Assembly (NCBI GenBank): GCA_016303085.1
Contig: JAEDMI010000024.1
Location: 1 to 17,674 of the forward strand
Direction: 5' to 3'
Source of the DNA: Acetatifactor sp.
Lineage (GTDB): Bacteria > Bacillota > Clostridia > Lachnospirales > Lachnospiraceae
DNA: 17,674 nucleotides
This document shows, piece by piece, positions 1 to 7,220 of the stretch; position 1 is the first letter of the stretch, and each line of letters opens with the position of its first letter. Position numbers and translations under genes: made by a program. Below the pieces are notes generated by a model. It was given only the letters and a program-made list of their open reading frames with translations. It had not been told where the DNA came from and ran no database searches.

Positions 1-951
1 AAATGACTTGATCTCACTGCATTCCTCCGGTGTGGGAATCTTAGGCGTGTTGATGACAAAGTTGTAGTCACAAACATCTGTTGTAAAAGCCACCTCATCC
101 GGTTCCAGACATTCCACCAGATCACGTTCGATCAAATATCCACCGTCACTGATCTCAACCCTTCCTTCTCCAACCGTAATTGCTTCAGTGAGAAGATATA
201 GCCCCTGGTAGCTTCCATTACAGTACAAATCCACCCATGTACTTCCGGGTGTATATTCCATTCCCAGGTACTCAGCCATGTCATAAACTATTTTAGACTG
301 TATTTTGTTGTCCTCGTAGTGCATGGCTAACAGATTCCATTTTTTCCCCGCGTCCATACCGCATAGGGGGTATGCCTTATCCAGGGTAAAGGTATACGGT
401 TTTTTATCCTCAGCGAAGGTTGAATTTCCCCTCGCCGATATCTTCTTTAATCGTCCCTGATATTCTACATTACCGGATGGCTTAATCAGATGAATCTCTC
501 CGGCTTCCTCATTCTTCTTATCCGCATTCAGATAATTCATGTCACCGCTGTCTGTTTCCAAGAATAGAGTCGGCAGGTTCCCTGACCTCATGAAACAAAC
601 CTGATAATCCTGCCCATTGCAGGAAACAGAATAGCTTGTCTGTTCCTCCCACTTAAAGCTTCTCCATTGGGAGAGACGTTCACCATCCACCCAAATTGAA
701 TCCTTCTCCATATTATCACTGTAAATTTGATTGTCCCGCACGAAGGAAGGTAGAAAGAAATAGGTTATCCCGGTATTTGCATCAACCCATGGATAAAGCA
801 GTTCTTCGCTACCATCTGCTGTCAATGCAAGCACCAATGTGCCGTTTTCATCCGTCTCAAATTGCACATTGCGGTTCTGTGCCCAAGAAACAACACAGCC
901 TAACAGCGTGAGTGAGGCAAGAATATAGAGCATCTGCAATATCTTTTTCAA
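1..951 (-). CDS. CotH-kinase-like protein, putative lipoprotein (C-terminus beyond window)
   Basis: Open from a TTG at 951 to the window edge, giving the first 317 residues. The start is chosen because AGGAG lies 9 nt upstream of the TTG; the next ATG, at 933, would destroy the signal sequence. The N-terminus (MKKILQML, a hydrophobic stretch, then LLGC with Cys19) looks like a lipoprotein signal, so the protein probably sits on the outer face of the membrane. CotH-family features follow: ARGNST (173-178), KKPYT (183-187), an N-x-K region then DMAEYLGMEYTP (224-235), TWVDLY (238-243), YLLTEA (252-257) and GGYLIERD (270-277). The catalytic Asp-rich part would lie beyond the edge. It is clearly paralogous to the CotH-like protein at 5460-7220, including the pre-domain (PWVD...YFFLPSF against HPWY...YFFLPAF). 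CotH proteins are atypical protein kinases, first known from spore coats; in a glycan locus the substrate is unknown. Family assignment is firm, activity is not. Confidence 0.85.
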   Translation of the reverse strand, partial: MKKILQMLYILASLTLLGCVVSWAQNRNVQFETDENGTLVLALTADGSEELLYPWVDANTGITYFFLPSFVRDNQIYSDNMEKDSIWVDGERLSQWRSFKWEEQTSYSVSCNGQDYQVCFMRSGNLPTLFLETDSGDMNYLNADKKNEEAGEIHLIKPSGNVEYQGRLKKISARGNSTFAEDKKPYTFTLDKAYPLCGMDAGKKWNLLAMHYEDNKIQSKIVYDMAEYLGMEYTPGSTWVDLYCNGSYQGLYLLTEAITVGEGRVEISDGGYLIERDLVECLEPDEVAFTTDVCDYNFVINTPKIPTPEECSEIKSF

Positions 952-997
952 TGTATCTGTCTCCTAAATCCAATATTCTCCACCATGAATTTCTTTT

Positions 998-1026
998 ATT
1001 GTATCAAATCTAAAGACTTGTGAAAA
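998..1026 (-). promoter_or_regulatory. Putative sigma-A promoter for the left CotH-like gene
   Basis: On the minus strand a TACAAT -10 (plus-strand 998-1003) sits 17 bp downstream of a TTTTCA -35 (plus-strand 1021-1026). It would give a leader of about 40 nt before the TTG at 951. The -10 matches the consensus at 5 of 6 positions and the -35 at 4 of 6. It is predicted from sequence only. Confidence 0.4.
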
Positions 1027-1046
1027 CAGAAAATATACGATAACAT
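1018..1046 (+). promoter_or_regulatory. Putative promoter for the two-gene plus-strand operon
   Basis: TTGTGA (1018-1023), a 17 bp spacer and TAACAT (1041-1046) form a weak sigma-A-like promoter upstream of the gene at 1109. The AT-rich stretch to 1056 offers alternative -10 boxes (CATAAT 1044-1049, GATAAT 1050-1055), so the exact hexamer is uncertain. Its -35 overlaps the -35 of the opposing promoter at 1021-1026. The 952-1108 intergenic region holds nothing else that I can recognise. Confidence 0.3.
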
Positions 1047-1108
1047 AATGATAATGCATTTCTTATCAAAATACTCAAGGATAAGCATGTAGTAAAGGAG
1101 ATTTCATT

Positions 1109-2689
1109 ATGTCTGCAAAAATCAATAAAAACACCCTTACTTTCCGGCTTCTTGCAATGCTGGCCGGAGTTCTGATCATCTTCATGAGCATCACTGTAGG
1201 CTTAAAGAGCTATGGTCTTGAGGGTGACGAATTATTCTGCTATATTTCAGCCACCTCCCAGGGTGGTTGGAAGGGAATCTGTTTTCTGGATGACCAGACC
1301 TGGTATGACGGGGACTACTTCTATCAGGCAACCGTTGCAACCGGTTCTGAGCGCTTTAATATCCCAATGGTTTTTGAAAACCAGACAATGGATACCCACC
1401 CGCCACTTTACTATACGTTCTTAAATATTGTATGCTCCTTCTTTCCCGGCCAGTTTTCCAAATGGTTCGGTATCGGACTGAATATTTTCTTTTTACTGCT
1501 GGTAGGTGTAGGACTTTTCCTTTTACTGGAATATTTTATTAAGCAGAAATACCTCTCTCTTTTTTTAGCCACGGTATTTTGTTGCTCTTATCTTTCCATC
1601 AGCATGACGCTGTTTATCCGCATGTATATTCTGCTGATGGTATGCTTCCTTTTTTCCTCATGGTATCATCTTATGCTCTACCGATGGACAGAAACTGATA
1701 GCAATTTTTCCTTGAAGAATAATTGGGGAAAATACCTGATCCTGGGAATACTGACAATTGCCGGGGCCCTGACTCATTACTATTTTCTGGTATATCAGGC
1801 AATGATCTCTGCACTTTATGTTGTTCTTCTGTGGAGAAGGAAAAATATTCGCCAGCTTATCGATTATTTGATTACAATGGCAGTCAGTGGCATTTGCTAC
1901 TGCCTCATGTACCCTGCAGTGTTTACCCATATCTTTTTTAAATATGAAGGTAGGGATGCCGTCCATAAATTCCTGAAGACCACCTCCCTGTTCGGAGAAG
2001 GTATCAAAATGCTCCAATCCTTTCACGAAAATGTGTTTAAAGGAATGTTGTTTCCCCTTTTAGCTGTTATGCTGATTGCTACCGTCATTCTGACCTTGTT
2101 AAAGCGTTTTTCACTCAAAAAGCTGGGCGTATACATTTTGTTGATTATTCCATCCATTATTTATTTCTGGGGAATTTCAAAAGCTTCACCTTTTCTTTCC
2201 CTTCGCTACGTAAGTCCTGTTGCCGCACTTATTTACACCTTTATCATTTTGTGGATGATGCTGCTATGGGACAGTATAAGTAATAAAAAAACCGGCTATT
2301 ATGTGATCTGTTTTTTCATGGGGCTTATCATATTTTATTATCCTCTCAAATCAGTGAAGGAACCCTACTTTGCAGAGCGCACGGAGGTGATTGACGAATT
2401 GGCAGAGACAAGTGAATATTGTGCCTACATAACCGGTGATGAATACAACTGGAAAATGTGGGAGGATTATGTAATTTATCCCAAGTTTAAAGGACTCTTC
2501 TTCATTGATGGTCTTAAAAAAACTCCCATCACAGATGAAAAGCTGCTAAGCCGGGATCAATTGGTTGTCTTTGTTGATAAAGCCCTTAATTTAGAAGAAA
2601 TGACTACTTACCTGGGTGAAACGTTACCCGAATTGAACTACGAAGTGAAATACGAAACACCATATGTATACATTTTATATTTTTCATAG
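1109..2689 (+). CDS. GT-C superfamily (family 39-like) membrane glycosyltransferase
   Basis: A 526-residue polytopic membrane protein. After the first membrane helix (about 13-32) comes an extracytoplasmic loop with an acidic pair (GLEGDELF, D40-E41). Further on is D95-x-HPPLYY (97-102), the pattern seen in PMT/ArnT-like GT-C enzymes, which use polyprenyl-phosphate sugars. Hydrophobic segments continue to about residue 415, followed by a soluble C-terminal tail of roughly 110 residues. By family these enzymes transfer a sugar from a lipid carrier on the outer face of the membrane; the sugar and acceptor are not deducible. AAAGGAG lies 8 nt before the ATG. The next gene follows after 14 nt, so the two form an operon. 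The likely partners are that membrane protein and the divergent CotH-like gene. The fold call is fairly sure; the enzymatic role is inferred from two motifs. Confidence 0.65.
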   Translation: MSAKINKNTLTFRLLAMLAGVLIIFMSITVGLKSYGLEGDELFCYISATSQGGWKGICFLDDQTWYDGDYFYQATVATGSERFNIPMVFENQTMDTHPPLYYTFLNIVCSFFPGQFSKWFGIGLNIFFLLLVGVGLFLLLEYFIKQKYLSLFLATVFCCSYLSISMTLFIRMYILLMVCFLFSSWYHLMLYRWTETDSNFSLKNNWGKYLILGILTIAGALTHYYFLVYQAMISALYVVLLWRRKNIRQLIDYLITMAVSGICYCLMYPAVFTHIFFKYEGRDAVHKFLKTTSLFGEGIKMLQSFHENVFKGMLFPLLAVMLIATVILTLLKRFSLKKLGVYILLIIPSIIYFWGISKASPFLSLRYVSPVAALIYTFIILWMMLLWDSISNKKTGYYVICFFMGLIIFYYPLKSVKEPYFAERTEVIDELAETSEYCAYITGDEYNWKMWEDYVIYPKFKGLFFIDGLKKTPITDEKLLSRDQLVVFVDKALNLEEMTTYLGETLPELNYEVKYETPYVYILYFS

Positions 2690-2703
2690 AGAAGGAGACC
2701 ACC

Positions 2704-3969
2704 ATGGCCAAACAGTCAATGAAAAAAATTTTCTTTAGAAAATCCATAGCAGCCATTTTCGTTTTAGGTTTGGGTATCCTGTTAGGATTTTTGGCATTAT
2801 GCCTAGTTTACATGCTCCCGGTTGACAACATGTACCGGAATGTTCAGCATTCCCGGGATACCATTAACTCACAGGCAGAGCTCATACCGGGATATGAAAG
2901 TACAACAATTGACAATTACACGGACAGTATTATGCTTAACGAAGCCATCTGTCCGGTTGACGCTCCATTGATCGAAAAGGTAATGTACGGTTACCAGGTA
3001 AACTATTTCAAGCAATATACGCAGCAGGAAAACCTCTTAAGATATCTGAATGGTGAAAGCGGATATCAATATCAGGCATATCCTCATTATTGGAATGGTC
3101 ATCAGGTTGTTCTGAAACCTTTGCTACTGTTCTTTGATTATTCCGACATACTGGTGATCAGTACCATTGTGCAGTCTCTTCTCCTGGCTGCCGTCATCAT
3201 CGGCCTCTATCAAACCGGAAAAAAGCACATCATCCTACCCTTCCTGGTTGCTGTTTTATCAATTATGCCGACGGCGATCTCCAGATGCCTGCAGTACCAT
3301 GATGTATACTATATTTTTATGCTCGGATGCCTGTTGATTATTTGGAAGCATGACAAAATCAAAGCAGAGAGAATGTACCTTCTCTTCTTGGCTTTGGGTA
3401 TTGCAACCAGTTATTTTGATTTTCTGACCTACCCGTTTGTCACTTTAGGAGTCCCCCTGGTACTCATGCTTGTATACAACAGTAAATTATACTTCCCCAA
3501 GCAAATTTTTTATACCATCCAATATAGTGTTCTGTGGTGTATCGGATATTGGGGAATGTGGGCAAGCAAATGGATACTGGGAACGCTGTTAACTGAAGAA
3601 AACATGATTGCCCGAGCAATCATTTCCATTAAGTACAGAGGCTCGAGTCAGGTTGGAAGCAGAACTGTCAGTATTTTCGAGGTCCTTTTGGAGAATTTAT
3701 TTGTATATTTAAAATGGCCTACGGTTCTTCTGATTGGTATCAGTGGTATTTACCTGCTGGTAAAAGCAATAAAAATAAAAAGCATCAGCCCCAAAACGCT
3801 GATGCCCTGTATTACCTACATGATTATCTGTCTGTACCCGATCGTATGGTATATGATTTCCAAGAACCATTCCTATGAGCATACTTTTATGACCTATCGG
3901 GAACTTGCAATCACCACATTTGCCGGATTATGCATGCTTGCGGAGCTTGGGAGCCAATCTGCAGAATAA
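2704..3969 (+). CDS. Polytopic membrane protein of unknown family (copy A)
   Basis: A 421-residue membrane protein I cannot assign to a named family. One helix (about 14-37) is followed by an approximately 110-residue extracytoplasmic region, then about eight further helices. It is paralogous to the protein at 7195-8475. Segments conserved between the two are LPxD near 38-41, DNxTD (70-74), YPxYWxG (127-132), LKPLLLFFD (137-145), GIATxYFDFLTYP (232-244), GMW (284-286), VWY (381-383), HSYxH (389-393) and REL-IT-FAG (399-408). The conserved Asp, His, Arg and Glu residues near membrane borders suggest an enzyme, perhaps a divergent GT-C transferase, but this is inference. GAAGGAG lies just before ATG 2704. 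Its stop is only 3 nt from the stop of the convergent minus-strand gene, and the latter's operon terminator lies within its codons near 357-367. Confidence 0.75.
   Translation: MAKQSMKKIFFRKSIAAIFVLGLGILLGFLALCLVYMLPVDNMYRNVQHSRDTINSQAELIPGYESTTIDNYTDSIMLNEAICPVDAPLIEKVMYGYQVNYFKQYTQQENLLRYLNGESGYQYQAYPHYWNGHQVVLKPLLLFFDYSDILVISTIVQSLLLAAVIIGLYQTGKKHIILPFLVAVLSIMPTAISRCLQYHDVYYIFMLGCLLIIWKHDKIKAERMYLLFLALGIATSYFDFLTYPFVTLGVPLVLMLVYNSKLYFPKQIFYTIQYSVLWCIGYWGMWASKWILGTLLTEENMIARAIISIKYRGSSQVGSRTVSIFEVLLENLFVYLKWPTVLLIGISGIYLLVKAIKIKSISPKTLMPCITYMIICLYPIVWYMISKNHSYEHTFMTYRELAITTFAGLCMLAELGSQSAE
3767..3805 (-). terminator. Intrinsic terminator of the minus-strand operon, inside the convergent gene
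   Basis: On the minus strand GCATCAGC (3805-3798), an 8-nt loop and GCTGATGC (3789-3782) form a perfect 8-bp stem. It is immediately followed by a T-rich tract (TTTTTATTTTTATT). This is a textbook Rho-independent terminator oriented for minus-strand transcription. It lies about 170 nt beyond the stop codon at 3973 and within the coding sequence of the opposing gene (2704-3969). On the plus strand the hairpin has no following T tract, so it should not stop plus-strand transcription. Confidence 0.8.
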
Positions 3970-3972
3970 TTT

Positions 3973-5451
3973 TTAAATCCGATAAGCCGCCAATGGGAGC
4001 AGCAACACAAAATATCCCATCACATAGCGGCTTTTAGCTTCCCACAGCATATGGAACAATATTCCACCAAAAATATTCAGAACAAAATATGCCCTCTCCG
4101 GTTTCCACTCCCGCAGAACTGCCATGCAACCGGCTGCTGCGCAAAGGAAAATCAGGAAATGGTACCCCTTCATAAAGCCATATAGCAGCTTCCTTCCTGT
4201 TCCATACAAGAAGAACAGTGCAAGTTGTGACTGTGGCTCCTCGTTCCTGCTGTACCACTCATTTGTAATCAAGGACATGAAGGTCGGCTCATTCCATTGA
4301 GAAGTGAACTTATCGTAGATAAAATGCAGTGCATAGCGGGGAGAATCCACCATCTTCCCTGCGCTCTGCTTCAAATTCTCTATACAGGCCTGTGTAGTTG
4401 CCTCCGAATCAAAGTTATTTTCCGCATAGACATTCCAATTATAACCGTTATACCAGCCGGATGCAGAGCCGTCCTCATAAGGCTCCTGCATACTCATAGC
4501 AACCCAGGCAATCTTGGGGATTCCCTCCGGTACCGCCTGTCCTATACGATATGCATAGATACCGTTTACCAGGAACATTCCAAGCTGTGATACAATCAGA
4601 AGCTCTGCGATCCACAAAAGCCCCTGAAGCCTCTTCTTCTCCAGGGCATGAAGGAGAACTGCAATAACTGCGGCAACCACCAGAATATTCATGTTATTCT
4701 TCATCAGAACTCCCACCGCCAGCCAGCCTGATGCCTTCAAAATACAGCTCCATTTATCTGTCTTAAGATAACGGATCACCATGAGGATGGCATTTACGCC
4801 CATGCACCATCCGGGAATATCACCATAGATAAATGTACAGAGTAAGAACAGCGGTAGCATGCCCATGGACAGCAGAATTTCCGTTTCATAGACCCTCTCA
4901 TCCTCGAACAGTTCAAGGCTGATGCGCCCCAATACATAAATGATATCTACAATGCATACCATATTGATCAGCTGAAAGACAATATAGTTTTCCAGCCCGA
5001 ACAGCCGGTAGATCAGTTCCATAAATGCCGTATATCCGAGTTGGAACGGATACATATAAAAATACTCCCCCGCCTTGAATGCCTCAAAATTATTTTGGGC
5101 AAACTGAACAGCCGCATCGCTAAGGGCCTCACTGTCACACTTGGCAATCGCCCTGAATAGGAGTACCGCCATAAGACTGATCCCCCCCGCCCACAATAAA
5201 GACGCTCTGCATAAAAGCTCCGTAGTAAGCTGCTTCCTGCTTAAAACAAACCTGACAAGCAGCACAACCGCTACCGAAAAGAGAACTGTCAGAATGGGAT
5301 TATTCCAATCATACTGAATAATTTCCACATACTGATATAAATCAAAGTAACCCGTTCTGAGGAGACTGTTTCCTGCATTAAAAGCCACAATCACCAGAAA
5401 GGGGACTAAGTAAAAATATGTTATTATTCTGACTATTTTCTTTTCCTTCAT
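3973..5451 (-). CDS. GT-C-type polytopic membrane protein, putative glycosyltransferase
   Basis: About 492 residues with some eleven hydrophobic segments; last gene of the long minus operon. The first large loop carries an acidic stretch (CDSEALSDAA) followed by GEYFYMYPFQLGYT, matching the 'YP-x-QLG' signature of a family of GT39-like membrane proteins common in Clostridia. A later extracytoplasmic region has AWVAMSMQ and GWYNGYNW, also typical of that family. It probably uses a polyprenyl-phosphate sugar donor at the outer membrane face; substrate unknown. Start choice: ATG at 5451 has TAAGGA five bases upstream, whereas the in-frame ATG at 5457 has no usable site, so the shorter form (MKEKKIVRI) is preferred. 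It follows the CotH-like gene, whose stop is at 5460, essentially without a gap. It does not closely resemble the other GT-C protein at 1109-2689. Confidence 0.65.
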   Translation of the reverse strand: MKEKKIVRIITYFYLVPFLVIVAFNAGNSLLRTGYFDLYQYVEIIQYDWNNPILTVLFSVAVVLLVRFVLSRKQLTTELLCRASLLWAGGISLMAVLLFRAIAKCDSEALSDAAVQFAQNNFEAFKAGEYFYMYPFQLGYTAFMELIYRLFGLENYIVFQLINMVCIVDIIYVLGRISLELFEDERVYETEILLSMGMLPLFLLCTFIYGDIPGWCMGVNAILMVIRYLKTDKWSCILKASGWLAVGVLMKNNMNILVVAAVIAVLLHALEKKRLQGLLWIAELLIVSQLGMFLVNGIYAYRIGQAVPEGIPKIAWVAMSMQEPYEDGSASGWYNGYNWNVYAENNFDSEATTQACIENLKQSAGKMVDSPRYALHFIYDKFTSQWNEPTFMSLITNEWYSRNEEPQSQLALFFLYGTGRKLLYGFMKGYHFLIFLCAAAGCMAVLREWKPERAYFVLNIFGGILFHMLWEAKSRYVMGYFVLLLPLAAYRI

Positions 5452-5459
5452 ATCCATCC

Positions 5460-7220
5460 TTATTTCTCTCTTGCAAACAAAACAACATCCTCATAAACCG
5501 GTATTTGGTCACGCAGCTTTTCTACACTGTGCTCGTAATACCATCCCCAGTAAACCTCCCCATCCAGATAAGGTGGGTCTATAATGACTTCACCATCCTG
5601 TACCTGTCTGACCTCCACAATATCTTCCCCATTCCGGAAGGTTACCTGATGTGTTTCTCCGTTACCGGGCGCTTCCAATTGCGTATAGGCAATTTCCCAA
5701 CGCTCATTCAGGTAATTCAGCCGGTTTGCCAGAAAGTATTTCAAATACCGTACATTATTGTCAAAGCTCTGATAATGTCCCGGATAATCATCCCGCTTAT
5801 CTTCATTCTGCCAGCGAATCAGATCCATCTGTGCAGATGCACGAATCAGATCCGCATACTGATCAATCTGAGTTTCCAGAATTGTTTCTATTTGGGGCAG
5901 CGCCTGTTCGTAAACCCGGCATATCTTTTCATAAAAAATTTCGTCCTCATACATGGAATCATACCATCCCAATGTATCCTCACTGTTCCTGAAATCACGC
6001 AAAGTGGTATTCCGATAATTTACGGCTCCTCCAGCCATCCATCCACTGTTCAGATCTCCCATGGCACTGTCATAATCCCAAACCGGACCTGCATAGAGGA
6101 GATCATCATTTCTGTCCTTATAAAAGAACATACTGGTAATATTGGCATCACAGTTAAGGGAAATCTCATCCACAAGGAAACGCGCGGCAAAGGAATCCAG
6201 GTCGATATAGTTTGCATATTCCGTATTATGGGACAAAATCAAATTTTCTATCATTTGAACATAGTCGGCAATGTAGGAGACCTGCTGCCGTGAAGCATGC
6301 TTCGGTGCCCCTATTGTAAACTGTTTCCCTGATTCCGTGATAAAGCCACATTTTTCTTCTGCAAAATACGCGGCAAGATCCTTTTCAATCAGATATCCAC
6401 CTGTCACATCCGGACCGTTTTGAATCTCATAGCCCTTTCTGCCACCCTCATCGAAGGTATCTGACTCCTGCAGATTTCCGTTTATGGTCTGATTTTCCTT
6501 CTCCAGATCAAAGACATCCACCCTGCCTTTTCCTACAGAAACAGCTTCGCATAGAAGATAATTTCCTGCATACTCCCCGTTGAAATACAGGTCAATCCAG
6601 GTGCACTGTGGTGTATACTCCAATCCCAAGGCTTCTGCAATGTCAAATACCACCTTGGTATTCATCCGGTTCCCTTCTCTCCAGACCGGAAGCAGATACC
6701 ATCTTTTTCCGTTTCCCATCTGAAGAAGCGGAGCTGATTCCTTCAAGCTTATGGTATAAGGTTTTTTGTTGTATTTCTCCCAGGAAGTATTTCCCCTTCC
6801 TGTTATCTTTTCCAGGGCACCGCTATATTCATGCTCTCCCCCTGCATTAATGATTCTGATTTCTCCGGGCTCTTCATTTTCCTTATCTGCCACCAGATAT
6901 TCCATGCTTCCGCTTTCTGTTGTGACAAAAACTGCGGGTATATTTTCGGATTTCAGGAATTTCACATCAAATTCCGGCATCTGCTCCGCGTAGTACTCAC
7001 TTCCCTTTGCAAAAGCCGGTAAAAAAAAGTAAAAGCAATCATCCGACTCATTATACCACGGATGGATTTCTTCCCTGCCGCTTTGGGAATAAACATCCAC
7101 AGCCGGCATTTCCATATTTCCCACCGATATGACTCCAAATTGCGAATTCTGCAGCCAAATAAACAACAGCAAAATTCCCGTCAACACTATGATATTAATG
7201 AGAAGTGTTCTTTTCCTCAT
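5460..7220 (-). CDS. CotH-kinase-like membrane-anchored protein with C-terminal InlB B-repeat-like domain
   Basis: A complete 586-residue protein. A single N-terminal hydrophobic helix (about 5-23) anchors or exports it, with no lipobox, unlike its paralogue at 1-951. CotH-family elements in order are GRGNTSW (141-147), KKPYT (152-156), DIAEALGLEYTP (193-204), TWIDLYFNGEY (207-217), GGYLIEKD (274-281), FLVDEIS (348-354), KDRNDD (368-373) and GPVWDYDSAMG (378-388). The last of these holds the Asp-x-Asp expected for Mg-ATP binding in CotH atypical kinases. Residues about 523-585 (VTFRNGE...VYWGWYYE...VVLFARE) resemble the Listeria-Bacteroides/InlB B-repeat fold often found on surface proteins. 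The start has AGAGGA just upstream and overlaps the preceding gene's end by 26 nt, suggesting translational coupling. Being outside the cell in a glycan locus, it may act on surface proteins or the glycan itself; this is unproven. Confidence 0.88.
   Translation of the reverse strand: MRKRTLLINIIVLTGILLLFIWLQNSQFGVISVGNMEMPAVDVYSQSGREEIHPWYNESDDCFYFFLPAFAKGSEYYAEQMPEFDVKFLKSENIPAVFVTTESGSMEYLVADKENEEPGEIRIINAGGEHEYSGALEKITGRGNTSWEKYNKKPYTISLKESAPLLQMGNGKRWYLLPVWREGNRMNTKVVFDIAEALGLEYTPQCTWIDLYFNGEYAGNYLLCEAVSVGKGRVDVFDLEKENQTINGNLQESDTFDEGGRKGYEIQNGPDVTGGYLIEKDLAAYFAEEKCGFITESGKQFTIGAPKHASRQQVSYIADYVQMIENLILSHNTEYANYIDLDSFAARFLVDEISLNCDANITSMFFYKDRNDDLLYAGPVWDYDSAMGDLNSGWMAGGAVNYRNTTLRDFRNSEDTLGWYDSMYEDEIFYEKICRVYEQALPQIETILETQIDQYADLIRASAQMDLIRWQNEDKRDDYPGHYQSFDNNVRYLKYFLANRLNYLNERWEIAYTQLEAPGNGETHQVTFRNGEDIVEVRQVQDGEVIIDPPYLDGEVYWGWYYEHSVEKLRDQIPVYEDVVLFAREK

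Noticed and set aside
3970..3990. A plus-strand terminator right after the stop at 3969
   Set aside because: There is a short T run but no GC-rich stem before it; I found no convincing plus-strand terminator for the operon ending at 3969.
5505..6293. A 262-codon open frame on the plus strand
   Set aside because: It lies wholly antisense to the CotH-like gene 5460-7220, which has clear family motifs. Its translation is rich in Ile, Pro and Ser with no recognisable domain, and I see no ribosome binding site.
7020..7030. Run of eight A (T in the sense strand) within the CotH-like gene as a phase-variation tract
   Set aside because: It encodes the conserved YFFLP segment also found in the paralogue without such a long run; eight bases is short for programmed slippage and there is no other sign of phase variation.
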